The notes: generated by a model not told the origin, from the sequence alone. 64,000 nt of DNA from Limnohabitans sp. Jir72 (GCF_003063575.1 NZ_NESC01000010.1:1-64000); one strand, 5' to 3'. Positions 50,286 to 60,947 are shown, numbered from the stretch's first letter. Translations and numbers: made by a program.

Positions 50286-53189
50286 TCAATCAAGCAGACG
50301 AGCCAAGTAGTGGCCCGTGAAGCTGGCCTTGTTTTTAGCCAATTGCTCTGGCGTGCCTTCGCCCAGTACCGTGCCGCCACCCGCACCACCTTCCGGCCCC
50401 ATGTCGATCAGCCAGTCGGCGGTTTTGATCACGTCGAGGTTGTGTTCGATGATGACGATGGTGTTGCCCGCGTCGCGCAGCTGGTGCAGCACTTTGAGCA
50501 GCAGGTCGATGTCGGCAAAGTGCAGGCCGGTGGTGGGCTCGTCCAAGATGTAGAGCGTGCGGCCCGTGTCGCGTTTGGACAGTTCCAACGCGAGCTTCAC
50601 GCGTTGCGCCTCGCCGCCTGACAAGGTCGTGGCACTCTGGCCTAGGCGGATGTAGGTCAGGCCCACGTCGAGCAGGGTTTGCAGCTTGCGGGCGATGTTG
50701 GGCACGGCGCTGAAGAACTGGTGCGCGGCTTCGACCGTCATGTTCAGGATCTGCGCGATGTTCTGGCCCTTGTATTGCACTTCGAGCGTTTCGCGGTTGT
50801 AGCGCATGCCGTGGCACACGTCGCAGGGCACGTACACGTCGGGCAAAAAGTGCATCTCCACCTTCACCATGCCATCGCCCTGGCAGGCTTCGCAGCGGCC
50901 GCCGGTCACGTTGAAGCTGAAACGCCCCGGGCCGTAGCCGCGCTCGCGGGCGGCGGGCACTTCGGCCATCAACTCGCGGATGTGGGTGAACAGGCCCGTG
51001 TAGGTGGCTGGGTTGCTGCGTGGCGTGCGGCCAATGGGCGACTGGTCCACGTTGATGACCTTGTCGAAATGCTCCAGACCCAAGATGGCTTCGTGCGCGG
51101 CGGCTTCGTCATGCGCGCGGTGGATCTGGTGCGCGGCAGCGGTGTAGAGCGTGTCGTTGACCAAGGTGGATTTGCCCGAGCCCGACACGCCGGTCACGCA
51201 AGTCAGCAGACCCACGGGGAATTTCACGTTCACGTTTTTCAGGTTGTTGCCGCTGGCCCCAAGGATCTCGATGAAGTCCTTGCCCGCTTTGTGGCGCTTG
51301 GGGATTTCGATCTTTTTGCGGCCCGACATGTACTGGCCGGTGACCGAATCGGGCGCGGCCAAGATGTCGGCGCAAGTGCCTTGCGCCATCACGCGCCCAC
51401 CGTGCACGCCCGCGCCCGGCCCCATGTCGATCACATGGTCGGCCACGCGGATCATGTCTTCGTCGTGCTCGACCACCAGCACGCTGTTGCCGATGTCGCG
51501 CAGGTGTTGCAAGGTGCCGATCAGGCGGTCGTTGTCGCGCTGGTGCAATCCGATGCTGGGCTCGTCGAGCACATACATCACGCCTGTGAGCCCAGAGCCA
51601 ATTTGACTGGCCAAGCGGATGCGTTGGGATTCACCGCCCGAGAGGGTGTCGGCGCTGCGGTCCAGGCTCAAATAATTGAGGCCCACGTCGTTCAAAAACT
51701 TCAGGCGCAGCGCAATTTCGCGCACCACCTTGTCGGCGATGTCGGCCTTGGCCCCGTGCATGGTCAGGCCCTGAAAATACTGCTGCGATTCGCCCAGGGT
51801 GATGTGGCTGATCTCGTAAATGGCGCGGGCTTGTGCGCCTTCGCCAATGCGCACATGGCGGGCCTCACGGCGCAAGCGGGTGCCGTGGCAACTGGTGCAG
51901 GCCTGCATGTTGCGGTAGCGGGCCAGGTCTTCGCGCACCACGGCCGAGTCGGTCTCGCGGTAGCGCCGCGTCATGTTGGGGATGATCCCTTCAAAGGGGT
52001 GCTTCTTGCTGACCTTTTTGCCCTGCGAAGCCCCTGACTCCATCGTGTAGCTGAACTTGATTTCTTCCAGCCCCGAGCCTTGCAGCAACACCTGTTGATG
52101 GATGGGCGCGAGTTTCTCGAACGGGGTTTCGATGTCGAATTGGTAATGCTTGGCCAGGCTTTCGAGCATGCTGAAGTAAAAGCCGTTGCGCCGGTCCCAG
52201 CCCTTGATGGCCCCACTGGCCAAACTGAGCGAAGGAAAGGCCACCACCCGCTCTGGGTCAAAAAACGCCATGCTGCCAATGCCGTCGCAAGTCGGGCATG
52301 CGCCCATGGGCGAGTTGAAGGAGAACAAGCGCGGCTCCAGCTCGCTGATGGAGTAGGTGCACACCGGGCAGGAAAACTTGGCGTTGAACAGGTGTTCTTT
52401 GCCGGTGTCCATCTCCAGCGCCACGGCGCGGTGTTCGGCCAGGTGCAATGCGGCTTCAAAGCTTTCGGCCAGGCGCTGGCGCAGGGCGTCTCTGGCCTTC
52501 GCATCTTCTTCTGACCGGACTTTGATGCGGTCCACCACCACGTCGATGTTGTGCTTCTCGGTCTTCTTGAGCGTGGGCAGGTCTTCCACTTCCACCGTCT
52601 GGCCGTTGATGCGAAAGCGCACATAGCCCAGCGCTTGCATCTGCTCAAACACCTTCTCGAACTCGCCTTTTTTCTCGCGGGCAATGGGCGCAATGATCAT
52701 CAGCTTGGTGTCTTCGGGCAGGGCCAACACGGCGTCCACCATCTGGCTCACGGTCTGCGCCTGCAGGGGCAGCTCGTGGTCGGGGCAATACGGCGTGCCC
52801 GCACGGGCGTACAACAAACGCAGGTAGTCGTGGATCTCGGTCACCGTGCCCACGGTGGAGCGGGGGTTGTGGCTGGTGGCTTTTTGCTCGATGGAGATGG
52901 CGGGCGACAAGCCTTCGATCAGGTCCACATCGGGCTTGTCCATGAGCTGCAAAAACTGCCGTGCATAGGCCGACAAGCTTTCCACGTAGCGGCGCTGGCC
53001 TTCGGCGTACAGCGTGTCAAAGGCCAGGCTCGACTTGCCCGAGCCCGACAGCCCGGTGATCACCACCAGCTGGTTGCGCGGAATGTCGAGGTCGATGTTC
53101 TTCAGGTTGTGCGTGCGTGCACCCCGCACGCTGATGTGCGTTTGCCGCAAGGCCGCAGCCAGATAGGTGTCTTGGCGATCAGAGTTCAA
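50286..53189 (-). CDS. uvrA: Excinuclease ABC subunit A
   Basis: UvrA is the damage-recognising ATPase of nucleotide excision repair. The 967-residue protein has two ABC modules (GLSGSGKSS near residue 47 and GVSGSGKST near residue 670, with signature motifs [14 protein letters not shown] and [14 protein letters not shown]). Its zinc fingers include CPVC...CPTCDG and the C-terminal CEACQGDG...CDVCHG. The length is about 20 residues above the E. coli protein, mostly at the N-terminus ([18 protein letters not shown]), so a later start is possible. A terminator separates it from the gene upstream. Confidence 0.96.
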   Translation of the reverse strand: MNSDRQDTYLAAALRQTHISVRGARTHNLKNIDLDIPRNQLVVITGLSGSGKSSLAFDTLYAEGQRRYVESLSAYARQFLQLMDKPDVDLIEGLSPAISIEQKATSHNPRSTVGTVTEIHDYLRLLYARAGTPYCPDHELPLQAQTVSQMVDAVLALPEDTKLMIIAPIAREKKGEFEKVFEQMQALGYVRFRINGQTVEVEDLPTLKKTEKHNIDVVVDRIKVRSEEDAKARDALRQRLAESFEAALHLAEHRAVALEMDTGKEHLFNAKFSCPVCTYSISELEPRLFSFNSPMGACPTCDGIGSMAFFDPERVVAFPSLSLASGAIKGWDRRNGFYFSMLESLAKHYQFDIETPFEKLAPIHQQVLLQGSGLEEIKFSYTMESGASQGKKVSKKHPFEGIIPNMTRRYRETDSAVVREDLARYRNMQACTSCHGTRLRREARHVRIGEGAQARAIYEISHITLGESQQYFQGLTMHGAKADIADKVVREIALRLKFLNDVGLNYLSLDRSADTLSGGESQRIRLASQIGSGLTGVMYVLDEPSIGLHQRDNDRLIGTLQHLRDIGNSVLVVEHDEDMIRVADHVIDMGPGAGVHGGRVMAQGTCADILAAPDSVTGQYMSGRKKIEIPKRHKAGKDFIEILGASGNNLKNVNVKFPVGLLTCVTGVSGSGKSTLVNDTLYTAAAHQIHRAHDEAAAHEAILGLEHFDKVINVDQSPIGRTPRSNPATYTGLFTHIRELMAEVPAARERGYGPGRFSFNVTGGRCEACQGDGMVKVEMHFLPDVYVPCDVCHGMRYNRETLEVQYKGQNIAQILNMTVEAAHQFFSAVPNIARKLQTLLDVGLTYIRLGQSATTLSGGEAQRVKLALELSKRDTGRTLYILDEPTTGLHFADIDLLLKVLHQLRDAGNTIVIIEHNLDVIKTADWLIDMGPEGGAGGGTVLGEGTPEQLAKNKASFTGHYLARLLD

Positions 53190-53203
53190 GGTGGAGCCAC
53201 AAA

Positions 53204-53241
53204 AACAAAACCCACCATTATCAAGGATGGTGGGTTTTGTT
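53204..53241 (-). terminator. Rho-independent terminator downstream of the cyclophilin lipoprotein gene
   Basis: AACAAAACCCACCAT (53204-53218) pairs perfectly with ATGGTGGGTTTTGTT (53227-53241), giving a 15-bp stem with an 8-base loop. A and T tracts form the base of the stem. It lies 31 bases past the stop of the minus-strand lipoprotein gene and 15 bases before the uvrA start codon, so it isolates uvrA transcription. Confidence 0.85.
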
Positions 53242-53271
53242 CCGACTGCTCAAGTCCGATGGGCTTGGGGT

Positions 53272-54636
53272 TTACTGGGTTTGGGTGGCGGACAGTATGG
53301 TGATGTCGGTGACAGGGACGTTGCTGTAACCGTTTTTTGTGGTGGTTGGTTTTGTGGCCATCAAGTCGATCACGTCCATGCCAGAGATGACTTTGCCGAA
53401 AACGGCATAGCCGGGTGAGTTAGCGTTTTGGTAGTCAAACCCGGAGTTGTCATGCAGGTTAACGTAGAACTGTGAGGTGGCGGAGTTGACGACGTTTGTC
53501 CGGGCCATGCCAACGGTGTATCTCAGGTTTTTCGGGCTGGTGCTGGATGTTTCTAGCTCGATTGCTGGAATTGTGGGGGGTTTAAGGTTAGGTCCAGGTG
53601 TGAATCCACCGCCTTGGATGACGTAATTGCCTGTTGGTTCAAGCCGGTGGAATATGGTCCCGTTGTAAAACGAAGGGCTCTGGTTCACATAAGACAAGAA
53701 GTTGTTCACCGTCTTGGGCGCAGCTGTCGGGTTCAGTTCCATCACAAAATCACCCAAAGATGTTTTGAAGGTGACTTGGGGGTTGCTCACAGCGGCAGTG
53801 ATGGTTTGTTCGATGGCATTGGTGCTCAGATTTTTCACGTCGAAGCTGAGGTTGCCAACGCTGGACACTTTGCAAGTGGCTGTCCTCACGCTGGGGTACG
53901 TGCCCGCATCCATCGTCAATTCTGTGCAGCCTGTGGCCACCAAACTCAAGTTGGCGTTTTGACCCAATGTGGGATAAACCACGGTGGTGGTTTGACCGTA
54001 TTTGGTGTTGTAAATTTGGACGGATGTCGGCTCTGTGGCTGTGATGCTGGTCTGAAAGAGGTTTGTCGCCCCAGACAGACTGGTGATGCTGAAACCGACA
54101 GGGCCTGCGCCGACCAGGGTGCATTTGGCTGTTCGAGTGGCCGCTGTGCTGACGGGGTCAAGCACGATGTTGATGCACTTATCGGACTTCAGCTGGATGG
54201 CTGAATTTTGGGGGTCTCCAGCGAGCGTCAATGTGGCCTGCGCGCCAAATTGAAGGTTGTTGGCGGTGATGGAGGTCACGGGATCCGGCGAGTTCAGCGT
54301 GGTGTTGTAAACAACGTAGTCTGCGCTGCTTTTGACGGTGAATTGAATCGGACCCGCTGCGGCCACGATGCAGGTGGCATGCCGCACGGAAGAGGACTCA
54401 ATGGCCCCCAATGTCACGTAAGCGCATTTGTCACTGGACAGTTTGATCGCGTTGTCCAAGGCATTGCCCGTGAGGGTCAGTGTGGCCATTTGCCCATATT
54501 TGAAATTCGTCGCGGTGATGCTTGTGACGGGATCGCCGCCACTCCAGCCTCCGCCTCCGCACCCCAGCAGTGCCAGGAGCAATGTCCCGGCTGTCATCGT
54601 CCACAACCCAATCTTTGCCATCTTTGGAATTCTCAA
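53272..54636 (-). CDS. Lipoprotein with three Cys-containing repeats and a C-terminal cyclophilin domain
   Basis: The 454-residue protein has a lipoprotein signal (lipobox LALLGC, cysteine near residue 26) followed by three tandem repeats of roughly 80-90 residues. Each begins like (D/E)PVTSI-A-N-YGQ-ATLTL, contains a paired-cysteine pattern (KCAYVTL...RHATCIV; KCINIVL...RTAKCTLV; GCTELTM...RTATCKVS) and ends -GPIQF-V or similar. The C-terminal domain (about residues 290-450) is a cyclophilin-type peptidyl-prolyl isomerase (TSLGDFVMELNPTAAPKTVNNF, FHRLEPTGNYVIQGGGFTPG). The repeats are unknown to me. The gene region is more AT-rich upstream than its neighbours. It may be an envelope folding factor tethered to a membrane. 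Confidence 0.85.
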   Translation of the reverse strand: MRIPKMAKIGLWTMTAGTLLLALLGCGGGGWSGGDPVTSITATNFKYGQMATLTLTGNALDNAIKLSSDKCAYVTLGAIESSSVRHATCIVAAAGPIQFTVKSSADYVVYNTTLNSPDPVTSITANNLQFGAQATLTLAGDPQNSAIQLKSDKCINIVLDPVSTAATRTAKCTLVGAGPVGFSITSLSGATNLFQTSITATEPTSVQIYNTKYGQTTTVVYPTLGQNANLSLVATGCTELTMDAGTYPSVRTATCKVSSVGNLSFDVKNLSTNAIEQTITAAVSNPQVTFKTSLGDFVMELNPTAAPKTVNNFLSYVNQSPSFYNGTIFHRLEPTGNYVIQGGGFTPGPNLKPPTIPAIELETSSTSPKNLRYTVGMARTNVVNSATSQFYVNLHDNSGFDYQNANSPGYAVFGKVISGMDVIDLMATKPTTTKNGYSNVPVTDITILSATQTQ

Positions 54637-54773
54637 ATTTATTAAAATGAATATTTTAGATCTGATTGAAGGTTAATTTTGTTAGCGTCAAGGTACCGGC
54701 GTGATCAAACGCCTTCAGCGTTGAGTTTGTAATCAGTGACAATGGCATTTTTCGACCCGCTGGGCTTGTTCGC

Positions 54774-56012
54774 GTGACCCTCTCCAATCCTGCTTCTGAT
54801 GCGGCCCCGGTGGCCGCTACGGCCATGACGCCTCTGGAGCGCCGCGCCAGCGCATCGCTGGCTTCGATCTTTGCCCTGCGCATGTTGGGTTTGTTTCTGG
54901 TGCTGCCCGTGTTCGCCTTGGAGGCGCGCAAGTACCCCGGTGGAGAGGACCCGGCCTTGCTTGGATTGGCCATGGGCATTTATGGCCTGACCCAGGGCCT
55001 GCTGCAGCTGCCGTTTGGCATGGCGTCGGACCGCTTTGGCCGCAAGCGCGTGATCGTGCTGGGCTTGCTGATTTTTGCGCTGGGCAGTTTCTGGGCGGCA
55101 GCGGCCACCGACCTGACCGGCCTGTTGATCGGCCGCAGCATCCAGGGCGCTGGTGCCGTATCGGCCGCCGTGACGGCCTTGCTGGCCGACCTGACCCGCG
55201 ACGAAGTGCGCACCAAGGCCATGGCTTTGGTGGGTGCCAGCATTGGCCTGATGTTCGCCTTGTCTTTGGTCTTGGCACCTTTGATGGCTGGCGCCATTGG
55301 CTTATCGGGCATGTTTGTGGTGACGGGCACTTTGGCTTTGCTGGGGGTGACGGTGGTGGTTTGGGGTGCGCCCCCTGCGCCGCCCATGGTGGCCGGGCCT
55401 GTGCATGGGCGATTGAAAGATGTTTTGAGTCACGCCGGTTTGTTGCGCCTGAATCTGGGCGTATTTGTCTTGCATGCGGTGCAGCTGGCCATGTGGGTGG
55501 CGGTACCGGCTTTGCTGGTGCAGGCGGGTCTGAGCAAGGACCATCATTGGCAGATTTACCTGCCTGCGGTCTTGGGCTCATTTGTCGTGATGGGCGGTAC
55601 CTTTGCCCTGGAGCGGCGCGGGCACCTTAAGAAAGTGTTTTTGGTGGCCATCGCCTTGATCGCGCTGGTGCAGCTGGGCTTTTTGCTGCAGGCCTCGGGC
55701 ACGCCGCGTTTGGCCACGCTGGCAGGTTTATTGTTTGTGTTTTTCTGCGGCTTCAACGTGCTGGAAGCCACGCAGCCGAGTTTGGCCTCTCGTTTGGCAC
55801 CCGGTTCCGTGCGCGGCACGGCCTTGGGGGTGTACAACACCTTGCAGTCGCTGGGTTTTTTTGTGGGTGGCTGGCTGGGAGGGCATGTCGTCAAGTCTTG
55901 GGGCAGTCCTGCGCTGTTCCTCAGTTGCGCCGCTGCCATGCTGGTGTGGTGGTTGGTGGCCTTGCCCATGCAGGCTCCGGCGCGTTCCACGTTTGTTCGG
56001 CAGACCGCCTAA
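54774..56012 (+). CDS. Major facilitator superfamily transporter (YajR-like)
   Basis: The 412-residue protein has twelve predicted transmembrane helices. Motif A is [16 protein letters not shown] between helices 2 and 3, and [27 protein letters not shown] (core IQGAGA) follows in the helix 4-5 region, typical of drug:proton antiporters. The start is a GTG at 54774; the conserved domain begins about residue 25 ([19 protein letters not shown]). Without the YajR C-terminal domain, the substrate is uncertain. ssb lies 37 bases downstream. Confidence 0.86.
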   Translation: MTLSNPASDAAPVAATAMTPLERRASASLASIFALRMLGLFLVLPVFALEARKYPGGEDPALLGLAMGIYGLTQGLLQLPFGMASDRFGRKRVIVLGLLIFALGSFWAAAATDLTGLLIGRSIQGAGAVSAAVTALLADLTRDEVRTKAMALVGASIGLMFALSLVLAPLMAGAIGLSGMFVVTGTLALLGVTVVVWGAPPAPPMVAGPVHGRLKDVLSHAGLLRLNLGVFVLHAVQLAMWVAVPALLVQAGLSKDHHWQIYLPAVLGSFVVMGGTFALERRGHLKKVFLVAIALIALVQLGFLLQASGTPRLATLAGLLFVFFCGFNVLEATQPSLASRLAPGSVRGTALGVYNTLQSLGFFVGGWLGGHVVKSWGSPALFLSCAAAMLVWWLVALPMQAPARSTFVRQTA

Positions 56013-56049
56013 TGGCCGCATAATTCACAGCCTATTCGAGGAGTTTTTC

Positions 56050-56538
56050 ATGGCATCCGTCAACAAAGTCATCATCGTCGGCAATCTGGGCCGCGATCCC
56101 GAAACCCGCTATCTGCCTTCTGGCGACGCCGTGAGCAACATCAACGTGGCCACCACCGACCGCTACAAAGACAAAGCGACCGGCGAAATGAAGGAAGCCA
56201 CCGAGTGGCACCGCATCAGCTTCTTTGGCAAATTGGCCGAGATCGCTGGCCAGTACCTTAAAAAAGGCTCGCAAGTCTATGTCGAGGGCAGCCTGCGCAC
56301 CCGCAAGTACACCGACAAGGACGGCATCGAGAAATTTGCCACCGAAATCCGTGGTGAAACCATGCAGATGCTGGGCGGCCGTCAAGGCATGGGTGGCCCG
56401 TCGGATGACGGCGGCGGCTACGCGCCACGTCAGGCACCGGCTGCACGCCCTGCGGCTGCGCCCGCCGCCCGCCCCGCACCGGCAGCCAAGCCCGCGCCCA
56501 GCAGCTTCGACGACATGGACGACGACATTCCGTTCTGA
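56050..56538 (+). CDS. ssb: Single-stranded DNA-binding protein
   Basis: SSB coats single-stranded DNA and recruits repair and replication proteins. The 162-residue protein has an N-terminal OB fold ([41 protein letters not shown]), a flexible Gly/Ala/Pro-rich linker and the conserved acidic tip DDMDDDIPF used for partner binding. A GAGGA ribosome binding site precedes the ATG; the in-frame extension upstream overlaps the transporter gene and is not used. A terminator follows. Confidence 0.97.
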   Translation: MASVNKVIIVGNLGRDPETRYLPSGDAVSNINVATTDRYKDKATGEMKEATEWHRISFFGKLAEIAGQYLKKGSQVYVEGSLRTRKYTDKDGIEKFATEIRGETMQMLGGRQGMGGPSDDGGGYAPRQAPAARPAAAPAARPAPAAKPAPSSFDDMDDDIPF

Positions 56539-56558
56539 TCGCTCTGCTTGCCTGACAA

Positions 56559-56585
56559 CCCGTGGCCAGCCCCACGGGTTTTTTT
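56559..56585 (+). terminator. Rho-independent terminator after ssb
   Basis: CCCGTGG (56559-56565) pairs with CCACGGG (56572-56578) and is followed directly by a run of seven T (56579-56585), 20 bases after the ssb stop codon. Confidence 0.85.
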
Positions 56586-56611
56586 ATGTCCTCTCGGGAC
56601 CGCCGCTGACC

Positions 56612-57610
56612 ATGACTGATATTCGCCCTGTTTCATCGATCGAGCATCTGAACTTCGCCTGGTTTGCGATGGTCATGGGCCTGTGTGGCCTGTCCTTGGC
56701 CTGGATGCGGGCCGTGCCTCACTGGGGCGGTGCGGCGCAGGTTTCGATGGGGGTGGGGGTGTTGGCGGCAGGGGTGTTGTTGGCCTTGCTGTTGGCCACG
56801 CTGTGGCGGGTGCTGCGGTATCCGGCGGCGCTGCTGGCCGACGTGCGGCATCCCCTGCGGCAGGTGTTTGTGGCCGCTTTGCCCTCGTCCTTGGTCTTGA
56901 TCGCGACGGTGGCCTTGGTGCATGGGTTTGACGGCTTTTGGACGGACGCGGCGTGGATGCTGGGCTCAGCCGCCTTGTTGCTGGTGACCACGGGAGTGGT
57001 GCAGCGCTGGTTTCAGCCTGACTTGGTGGCCACGCAGTTTTGGCCCGCCATGACGCCGGCCTTGTTCATTCCGGTGGTGGGTAATGTGTTGCCCGCTTTG
57101 GCCGGTGTGGGCTTGGGTCACCCGGTGTGGGCGGCCGCGCAGTACGGCATTGCCGCCGTGCTCTGGCCTGTGGCATTGACTTTGGTACTGGTTCGCATTG
57201 GCAAAGTAGGGCTGTGGCCGCAGCGCATGCTGCCCGCCACGTTCATCACCATCGCGCCGCCGTCGGTGCTGGCGCTGTCAGGTGCGCAGTTGGGTGCGCC
57301 CGATGTGCTGGTGTACATGCTCTGGGGGGTGGCTTTGTTGTTCACGGGGGTGTCCATGACGGTGTTCAAGCGCTGCTTGGAGCAGCCCTTTGGCATGCCG
57401 TTTTGGGGCATGTCTTTTCCTTTGGCGGCTTCGGCTGCGCTGTCTTTGCACCTGGCGCCTGCGCACGGCGTTGCGCAGCTGTTGGCACTCGCTTGGTTGG
57501 CTTGGGCCACGGCGGTGATTGCAGCCTTGTTGCTGGCCACCGCCTTAGGGCTGTTGCAAGGCCGCTTGCTGGTGCCTGAGCCGGGTGCCGCACAGTCACC
57601 TTCTGCTTGA
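56612..57610 (+). CDS. TehA/SLAC1-family (TDT) transporter
   Basis: The 332-residue membrane protein has ten predicted helices and begins IEHLNFAWFAMVMGLCGLSLAW, the TehA/SLAC1 signature including the Phe-rich pore helix pattern. Other blocks are TPALFIPVVGNVLPALAG, MLPATFITIAPPSVLALSG and FGMPFWGMSFPLAASAAL, all typical of the family. Members are anion channels (SLAC1-like), tellurite resistance exporters or sulfite exporters. The start was chosen at MTDIRPVSS, 26 bases after the ssb terminator. Substrate not determinable. Confidence 0.87.
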   Translation: MTDIRPVSSIEHLNFAWFAMVMGLCGLSLAWMRAVPHWGGAAQVSMGVGVLAAGVLLALLLATLWRVLRYPAALLADVRHPLRQVFVAALPSSLVLIATVALVHGFDGFWTDAAWMLGSAALLLVTTGVVQRWFQPDLVATQFWPAMTPALFIPVVGNVLPALAGVGLGHPVWAAAQYGIAAVLWPVALTLVLVRIGKVGLWPQRMLPATFITIAPPSVLALSGAQLGAPDVLVYMLWGVALLFTGVSMTVFKRCLEQPFGMPFWGMSFPLAASAALSLHLAPAHGVAQLLALAWLAWATAVIAALLLATALGLLQGRLLVPEPGAAQSPSA

Positions 57611-57716
57611 ATGCGCGGGCTGTGCTCAACTGTGCTCTGCTTTATTCTGAGTGGTTGAAAATGTTTCGTTTCGCGTGATTTGACCGCACGCGGACCTGCT
57701 GGTTCAAAATAGGGTC

Positions 57717-59048
57717 ATGAACGAAATCACTTCGCGTTATTTGCCTGCGGACGATGCACAGCGCAGGCAATTGCACAACGAAATCCATGCCCGCCCTTCG
57801 GCTCGGGTGCGTTTGCCAGCCCTGATCGTTTATGTGGCGGTTCTCAATGCGGGCATCAGCCGCGAACAGGAGTGGCAGCATTTGTGCCGCTTGCCTGGGC
57901 ATGCCGATTTGACCTCGGACAAGCTGGGGGGCAACTTTTTGCGTCTGCGCTGTGATGGCTACACGGTCAAGTGGGAGCGGCACACCGAGTTCACCCGTTA
58001 TTCCATCGTCCAGGCTTTGCCTGCAGATGCCGCCTGGGGTGCTGACTTGCCTGAACTGGCATCTCATGTGGCGGTGGGGACCGAGTGGCTGCGGGGCATT
58101 CCGGGGCAAACGATGGCCGCTATCCAGCTGGCCATGTTGCCCGAGGGCATGCAAGATGCCGATTTGCTGAGCAAGGCCCAGGCTTGGCTGGGTCAGGGCG
58201 CGATCATCGGTTCGCGCATGGGCAACACCAGCGAAGGGCAATCGCACTCGTGCCTGCTGACGCATTTCCGCATTGGCGAAGACGGTTTTGAGCGCATGTT
58301 GGTGCTGGCACCTGTCCACACGTCTGAGGGGCGCGCCGGGCGCATCTCGCAGCGCGTGCTGGAGCTGGAAACCTACCGCCTGATGGCCTTGCGTGGCTTG
58401 CCGGTGGCCAAGGCGCTGTCGCCCGTGCTGTCGCAGGCTGAGGCGCAGTTGGCCGACATCACGGCGCGGCTGGAGCACAAGCAGGACGGTGACCAGTCGC
58501 TGCTGGACGATCTGGTGGGCCTGGCCGCCCGGGTGGAGCGCGCCACGGCCGAGCACGGTTACCGGTTTTCGGCTACGCGTGCCTATGACCGTTTGGTGAG
58601 TGAGCGCATCGCGGAGCTGCGCGAGCGCCCCTTGGCTGGCACGCAAACGGTGGGTGAATTCATGCAGCGGCGCTTGTCACCCGCCATGGCCACGGTGGTG
58701 GCCACATCGCAGCGCTTGACGGCCCTGTCAGAGCGTGTGGCACGGGCCAGTGCTTTGCTGCGCACGCGGGTGGACATCGCTACCGAAACGCAAAACCAGC
58801 AATTGCTAGAAAAGCTCACCCGGGGGCAAGACCTGCAGCTGCGCCTGCAGTCCACGGTGGAAGGTCTGTCGATCGCGGCCATCAGTTACTACGTGGTGAG
58901 TCTGGTGCTGTATGGTGCCAAGGCCCTGAACAAACTGGGCCTGCCGCTGAACCCCGAGGTGGCGGCGGGGCTGTCGATTCCGATCGTGCTGTGGGGCGTG
59001 TGGAAAACGGTGCAGCGGATTCATGCCCGAATTCACAGCCAAGGGTGA
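57717..59048 (+). CDS. DUF3422-family membrane protein
   Basis: The 443-residue protein matches the DUF3422 family by its N-terminal block HNEIHARPSARVRLPALIVY and the following DKLGGNFLRLRCDGYTVKWERHTEF (core FLRLRCDGYTVKWERHTEFT). Two C-terminal transmembrane helices (IAAISYYVVSLVLYGAKAL and LSIPIVLWGVW) follow a long helical region with predicted coiled-coil character (about residues 220-380). No function is established for the family. It converges with the ModA-like gene; 59049-59158 between them holds nothing recognisable. Confidence 0.88.
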   Translation: MNEITSRYLPADDAQRRQLHNEIHARPSARVRLPALIVYVAVLNAGISREQEWQHLCRLPGHADLTSDKLGGNFLRLRCDGYTVKWERHTEFTRYSIVQALPADAAWGADLPELASHVAVGTEWLRGIPGQTMAAIQLAMLPEGMQDADLLSKAQAWLGQGAIIGSRMGNTSEGQSHSCLLTHFRIGEDGFERMLVLAPVHTSEGRAGRISQRVLELETYRLMALRGLPVAKALSPVLSQAEAQLADITARLEHKQDGDQSLLDDLVGLAARVERATAEHGYRFSATRAYDRLVSERIAELRERPLAGTQTVGEFMQRRLSPAMATVVATSQRLTALSERVARASALLRTRVDIATETQNQQLLEKLTRGQDLQLRLQSTVEGLSIAAISYYVVSLVLYGAKALNKLGLPLNPEVAAGLSIPIVLWGVWKTVQRIHARIHSQG

Positions 59049-59158
59049 TGCGTTCGACAAACCATGGCTCGCAGGTCGGTCGCTTCAGCGCCGACGTCGC
59101 AGGCTTCGGTGCAGGCTCGTGTTGGGGCTCAAGCCGCCAACCTACAGGTCGCCTTTTG

Positions 59159-59947
59159 TCAGGGCTTGGCAGCCGGATCTAGGCCGGTGCCGCTCACGAT
59201 CTCGGCCACGGCAGGCGACGTGAAAAAGCGCACCAGATGCATGGCCGCTTCTGGCTGCTCGGCACCCTGCACCAGCGCCGACGAAAAGAAGATGGTTTGC
59301 TGCACGGCATTGGGCAAGGTACCCACAAAGTCGAGTTCCTTGAAATAGATCAGCTCGCTCACTTGCTGAAAGCCCAGCTCGGCGTCACCACGTGCCACCA
59401 CCGCGCCCACGCGCTCGCTCATGATCTTTTTGGCGGTCTTTTGCATCTGCTCGGCAATGCCCAGCTTGGGGAACATCTCGGTGGACAAATACGTGCCGCT
59501 GGCGCTGGCCGAGTAGGCCACCGACTTGGCGTTCAACAGGGTTTGTTTGAGCGCTTCGACAGAGCTGATGTCGGGCTTGGGCGTGCCTTTGCGCACGGCC
59601 ACGCCGATTTGCGAGCGGGCCAGGTCCACGCGGCTGCCGGGCACCAGCTTGCCGTCTTTCATCAGGGCTTCCAGGCCGCCTTCGGACAGGATCACCAGGT
59701 CAAACTTCTCACCCCGTGCAAAGCGGCTGGGGATGGAGTCCGGGGCGTTGCCAATCGAGGCGCCGTAAGCGCTGATGACTTTGTGGCCGCTGGCCGCTTC
59801 GTAGAGGGGCACCAGTTTTTTGTAGGCTTCGGTGAAGGCACCGGAGGTGACCACGCGGATTTCGGCAGCTTGCGCTGCCAAGGATGCCACGGCCAGCAAG
59901 GCGCTGGCGAGCAGGCTGCGGCGGGTGAGTGTGTTCAAAAATTTCAA
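59159..59947 (-). CDS. ModA-like periplasmic substrate-binding protein
   Basis: The 262-residue protein has a Tat/Sec-type signal (TRRSLLASALLAVASLAAQAAE) and the SBP_bac_11/ModA fold: VVTSGAFTEAYKKLVPLYEA, FARGEKFDLVILSEGG and MSERVGAVVARGDAELGFQQVSEL. ModA proteins bind molybdate, but no modB or modC is present, and homologues in catabolic clusters are of unknown ligand. It is 22 bases downstream of the tctC-like gene on the same strand, at the end of the tcu cluster. Confidence 0.82.
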   Translation of the reverse strand: MKFLNTLTRRSLLASALLAVASLAAQAAEIRVVTSGAFTEAYKKLVPLYEAASGHKVISAYGASIGNAPDSIPSRFARGEKFDLVILSEGGLEALMKDGKLVPGSRVDLARSQIGVAVRKGTPKPDISSVEALKQTLLNAKSVAYSASASGTYLSTEMFPKLGIAEQMQKTAKKIMSERVGAVVARGDAELGFQQVSELIYFKELDFVGTLPNAVQQTIFFSSALVQGAEQPEAAMHLVRFFTSPAVAEIVSGTGLDPAAKP

Positions 59948-59969
59948 GGCTTGTCTCCGTGGTGTTGTT

Positions 59970-60947
59970 TTATTCGGCGGTGATCTTGCGTTCGCGGATC
60001 ACGCGGCCCCAGGTGGCGGTTTCCTTGGCCATGTATTTGGCAAACTCGTCGCGTGTGCTGGGCTGGGGTGTCAGGCCGTGGCTGTTGAGTTGCTCGACCA
60101 CGTCGGGACTTTTGAGCACCTTGACCAGTTCGGTGTTCCAGCGGTCCAACATGGGTGCAGGCACCTTGGACGAAGCCACAAAGGCGTACCAGTTGGTGGC
60201 AGAAAAACCGGGATAGCCCGACTCGGCGATGGTCGGGATCTTGGGCAGTGCAGTCAGGCGCATGGTGCCGGTGCTGGCCAGCGGGATCAGCTTACCGCTT
60301 TCGATGTGCGGCAAGGAGGTGGAAAGGGTGGAGTAATAAGCCGCCACACGGCCGCCGATCAGGTCTTGCATGGCCGGTGCGCCGCCTTTGTAGGGCACGT
60401 GCACGGTGTCGATGTTCGCCATGTCGTTCATCAATTCACCGGCCAGGTGTGAGGCCGAGCCTGCGCCGGTGGAGGCGAAGTCGAGCTTGCCCGGATTTTT
60501 CTTGGCGTAAGCGATGAACTCGGCAAAGGTCTTGATGCCGATTTGGTTGTTGACCACCAGCACGTTGGGAAAGTTCACGCCCATGGTGATGGGCGAGAGG
60601 TCTTTGACCGGGTCGTAGGGCAGCTTCATCATGTGCGGTGCGATGGTGAGCGGACCGACCGAGCCGAACAAAATGACGCTGCCGTCAGCAGGCCCTTGTG
60701 CTGCAAATTGGTGGGCAATGTTGCCGCCCGCACCGGGCTTGTTGTCGATCACGACCGAGGCACCGATGTTCTCGCCCAGCTTTTTGGCGATGATGCGGGC
60801 ACCCGTGTCGGCCGCGCCGCCTGCGGCAAAGCCGACCACCATGGTGATGGTCTTTTTAGGAGGAAAGCTTTGGGCTTGGGCGTTCAGGCCAGCGCAGGCC
60901 AGGGCCACGCAGGCGATGGCGCGAAGGGGTGTGCGTTTGGATGTCAT
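59970..60947 (-). CDS. Bug/TctC-type tripartite tricarboxylate transporter binding protein
   Basis: The 325-residue protein has a signal peptide (cleavage near AQAQS), followed by the Bug-family start KKTITMVVGFAAGGAADTGARI and VVIDNKPGAGGNIAHQFAA, which bind dicarboxylate or tricarboxylate ligands. ANIDTVHVPYKGGAPAMQDLIGG is the second conserved Bug block. The ATG giving MTSKRTPL was chosen; the frame is open long upstream through tcuB but non-coding. It follows tcuB by 14 bases. No TctA/TctB membrane partners are in the window, so it may use components elsewhere or act in sensing. Confidence 0.9.
   Translation of the reverse strand: MTSKRTPLRAIACVALACAGLNAQAQSFPPKKTITMVVGFAAGGAADTGARIIAKKLGENIGASVVIDNKPGAGGNIAHQFAAQGPADGSVILFGSVGPLTIAPHMMKLPYDPVKDLSPITMGVNFPNVLVVNNQIGIKTFAEFIAYAKKNPGKLDFASTGAGSASHLAGELMNDMANIDTVHVPYKGGAPAMQDLIGGRVAAYYSTLSTSLPHIESGKLIPLASTGTMRLTALPKIPTIAESGYPGFSATNWYAFVASSKVPAPMLDRWNTELVKVLKSPDVVEQLNSHGLTPQPSTRDEFAKYMAKETATWGRVIRERKITAE

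Noticed and set aside
59159-59947. Calling the binding protein ModA with a molybdate uptake role
   Set aside because: No modB/modC neighbours are present and it sits in a tricarboxylate cluster, so only the fold, not the ligand, is supported.
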